Shown here: one piece after another, positions 62,399-64,000 of the stretch
How positions within the stretch are numbered: position 1 is the stretch's first letter
Layout: every line of letters begins with the position of its first letter
Source of the DNA: Segetibacter sp. 3557_3
GTDB taxonomy: Bacteria > Bacteroidota > Bacteroidia > Chitinophagales > Chitinophagaceae
Direction of reading: 5' to 3'
NCBI RefSeq assembly: GCF_004354985.1
Contig: NZ_SMSK01000011.1
Coordinates: 62,001-126,000 of the forward strand
DNA length: 64,000 nt
The notes under the pieces: model-generated
What the model saw: the letters and a program-made list of their open reading frames with translations, nothing else
Databases searched by the model: none
What the model was told of the DNA's origin: nothing
Position numbers and translations under genes: made by a program

Positions 62399-62824
62399 AT
62401 GGAACATCAAATGGCACATAGCGATCACGATTCGGCGAACAAAAACGAGGTGCGGAATGTAACTATCATACTCTCTGTGCTTACCATAGTGGAGCTTGCA
62501 TTGGGTTTCCTGATGTATAAATCGTTTAATGACCCTGGATTTATGCGTTCGGCGATCAAAGGCATAATCATCATCCTGATGTTGGCTAAGGCGTTTTATA
62601 TTGTTTCTTACTTTATGCACCTTGGACACGAATTGCGGAATATGATTATGACGATCGTAGTGCCTCTGGGTCTTTTCTTTTGGTTTATCATCGCGTTTCT
62701 ATATGATGGTCATACGTACAAAGTGAGCAGGTTAACTTATGACAAATACAAAGCTGAAAGCGCTAATGTTAAGCAGCCGGCGATAGAGAAAAACGAAGAA
62801 AAACGATCAGAAACTGGACATTGA
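62399..62824 (+). CDS. Cytochrome c oxidase subunit IV family protein
   Basis: 141 residues from the ATG at 62399; an upstream frame from 62327 overlaps subunit III. Three helices (ILSVLTIVELALGFLMYKSF, IIIILMLAKAFYIVSYFMHL, IMTIVVPLGLFFWFIIAFLY) match the CoxIV family. It stabilises the oxidase. A polar, Lys/Glu-rich tail follows. Confidence 0.88.
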   Translation: MEHQMAHSDHDSANKNEVRNVTIILSVLTIVELALGFLMYKSFNDPGFMRSAIKGIIIILMLAKAFYIVSYFMHLGHELRNMIMTIVVPLGLFFWFIIAFLYDGHTYKVSRLTYDKYKAESANVKQPAIEKNEEKRSETGH

Positions 62825-62855
62825 TTTTTACCATACAAGATTGTAAATAAGTTAA

Positions 62856-62882
62856 ACCATCGCGGGTGCGATGGTTTTTTTT
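62856..62882 (+). terminator. Intrinsic terminator after cox4
   Basis: ACCATCGC (62856-62863) and GCGATGGT (62868-62875), loop GGGT, with a T run to 62882. Confidence 0.9.
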
Positions 62883-62902
62883 AAATAAAGAGGAGTACTG
62901 AA

Positions 62903-63625
62903 ATGTCGAAGAATGCCGTGCTGGCGCTTATGGTTGCCCTACTCGTGCCGGTTATATGTTATTGGCTGGTGAAATGGAGGAGTGAAGCTGATATTATAAT
63001 GCCCCGGAGATATTATATGGACTCGGTGGTAGAGAAGTCTACAGACGGAAAAACCAGCAGTGATACGGTATGGCACAAAACCGCTAACGTAACATTGGTA
63101 AACCAGTTGGGTGATACTGTTAGCCTTTATGACATACAGGGAAAAGTAATCGTAGCTGATTTTATTTTCACAAGGTGTCCCAACATCTGCCCTGCGTTAA
63201 CCCGGAACATGGCAAAGCTGCAGCAGTCCTTTTCGCATTACAACGAGGGACGCAAGGTTATCGACTCATCAATTGTTCGCTTTGTTTCTTTCACCATCGA
63301 TCCCGAACGAGACTCTGTGAGGGCGCTAAAGAATTACGCGGACAAGTTTGGTGTGGACCACGATAACTGGTGGATGCTTACCGGACCTAAAAAGACGATT
63401 TACGACTTTGCACTTAATGAGTTGAAGATGGCAGTGGTTGATGGCGAAGGGGTTGATACGTCATTTATACACACGCAAAAGTTTGTTTTGTTGGATAGGG
63501 AATATGTAGTTCGCGGGTATTATGATGGTTTGGATACTACTTCCCTCGCCCGGCTTGCTTCCGATGTTGGATTGTTGATGTTAGAAAAGGATAGAAAGAA
63601 GAAAAGAAATTTGTTCAGAAAGTAA
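62903..63625 (+). CDS. SCO-family copper chaperone
   Basis: 240 residues, anchored by an N-terminal helix (AVLALMVALLVPVICYWLV). The thioredoxin-like fold holds the copper motif CPNIC with Cys92 and Cys96 and the His of SFIHTQKFVLLD. SCO proteins insert copper into the CuA site of subunit II. The gene follows a terminator, so it may have a separate start, but it belongs to the oxidase assembly set. Confidence 0.92.
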   Translation: MSKNAVLALMVALLVPVICYWLVKWRSEADIIMPRRYYMDSVVEKSTDGKTSSDTVWHKTANVTLVNQLGDTVSLYDIQGKVIVADFIFTRCPNICPALTRNMAKLQQSFSHYNEGRKVIDSSIVRFVSFTIDPERDSVRALKNYADKFGVDHDNWWMLTGPKKTIYDFALNELKMAVVDGEGVDTSFIHTQKFVLLDREYVVRGYYDGLDTTSLARLASDVGLLMLEKDRKKKRNLFRK

Positions 63626-63632
63626 CTTAGTT

Positions 63633-64000
63633 ATGCCGGAAAGTTTTCCATTACCCTCCCTGTTACGTAATGATAAAAAGGCCTACTGGCTGATCGGGAT
63701 TTTCTCGGTGGTTGTATTTGCAGTTATTGTTGCGCTTGGCCGTTACAAACTTGATGTAGACTTAGGCTTTGATGTACACATTTTTGCAGCGGTGAATGCA
63801 GTGATCAATTCGATGGTGGCAATCTTGCTGGTATGCGCTTTAGTTTCCGTAAAGCAGCGTAAATACCAGTTACACAAACAGCTGATGTTTGCCGCGTTGT
63901 TCTTATCCATAGTTTTCCTCGTCTTTTACATCAGCCATCACCTGCTCGCCCCCGAAACAAAGTTTGGTGGTACCGGAACCATTCGGCTGATCTATTTCCT
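63633..64000 (+). CDS. DUF420-family membrane protein, 3' end outside window
   Basis: The ATG at 63633 follows the SCO stop by 7 bases and the frame is open to the window edge (122 codons). MPESFPLPSLLRNDKKAYWL and helices GIFSVVVFAVIVALGRY, FAAVNAVINSMVAILLVCAL, LMFAALFLSIVFLVFYISHH match DUF420, which sits next to oxidase genes and is thought to help haem-copper oxidase assembly. YISHHLLAPETKFGG is the His-containing signature. Confidence 0.88.
   Translation, partial: MPESFPLPSLLRNDKKAYWLIGIFSVVVFAVIVALGRYKLDVDLGFDVHIFAAVNAVINSMVAILLVCALVSVKQRKYQLHKQLMFAALFLSIVFLVFYISHHLLAPETKFGGTGTIRLIYF

Overview
The window comes from a bacterium of the phylum Bacteroidota, most likely the Chitinophagaceae or a close family. 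Several signals agree. Promoters follow the Bacteroidota -33 TTTG / -7 TAnnTTTG pattern. There is a complete alternative complex III (ActA-F) locus joined to an aa3-type oxidase locus, a type IX secretion sorting domain, a methionine synthase split into two genes, LytS/LytTR signalling with a Reg_prop propeller sensor, DUF5777 and YceI proteins, and two RNA elements resembling the flavo-1 motif. Family names come from motifs read in the translations, not from a database search.

Layout. 1-5.6 kb: end of nusA, infB and a SurA-like periplasmic chaperone. 5.6-6.7 kb: gene-free DNA built of dispersed and tandem repeats. 6.7-9.5 kb: a MarR regulator with two matching palindromic operators, then pirin, YceI and a second pirin. 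9.8-18.4 kb: flavin reductase, purF, a zinc-ribbon membrane protein, an SRPBCC protein, an AddB-like nuclease without its N-terminal helicase half, an Ig-like lipoprotein, a flavo-1-like RNA and recR. 18.5-25.2 kb: OB-fold protein, then a tight run of haem-c lipoprotein, YceI, beta-barrel, YceI, sensor kinase and response regulator. 25.3-29.5 kb: split metH behind a long structured leader. 29.5-33.2 kb: repeats, a TPR protein, and an array in which tRNA-Arg(CCU) is followed by GIY-YIG nuclease copies, each followed by a 3'-half pseudo-tRNA carrying a 32-bp palindrome. 33.2-47.2 kb: mixed accessory and housekeeping genes (DEAD-box helicase, two AraC regulators, surface proteins, a Wzy-like membrane protein, D-aminoacylase, GNAT, a second flavo-1-like RNA, purN). 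47.7-64 kb: the respiratory block actA-F, cox2, cox1, ctaB, two cox3, cox4, SCO and DUF420.

How the genes work together. The respiratory block encodes quinol oxidation (ActA-F), oxygen reduction (Cox1-4) and oxidase assembly (CtaB for haem O, SCO for CuA), so it is close to a self-contained terminal respiratory chain. The MarR-pirin-YceI run looks like a small stress or quinone-responsive regulon. The haem-c/YceI/barrel/two-component run looks like a sensed envelope redox module.

The least ordinary part is the tRNA-Arg/GIY-YIG array at 30.9-33.1 kb. Its organisation suggests a small mobile or self-duplicating cassette that uses the 3' half of a tRNA gene as its boundary. The other points worth a check are the metH leader, the two related structured RNAs, and several promoters that place transcription starts on or within a few bases of start codons.
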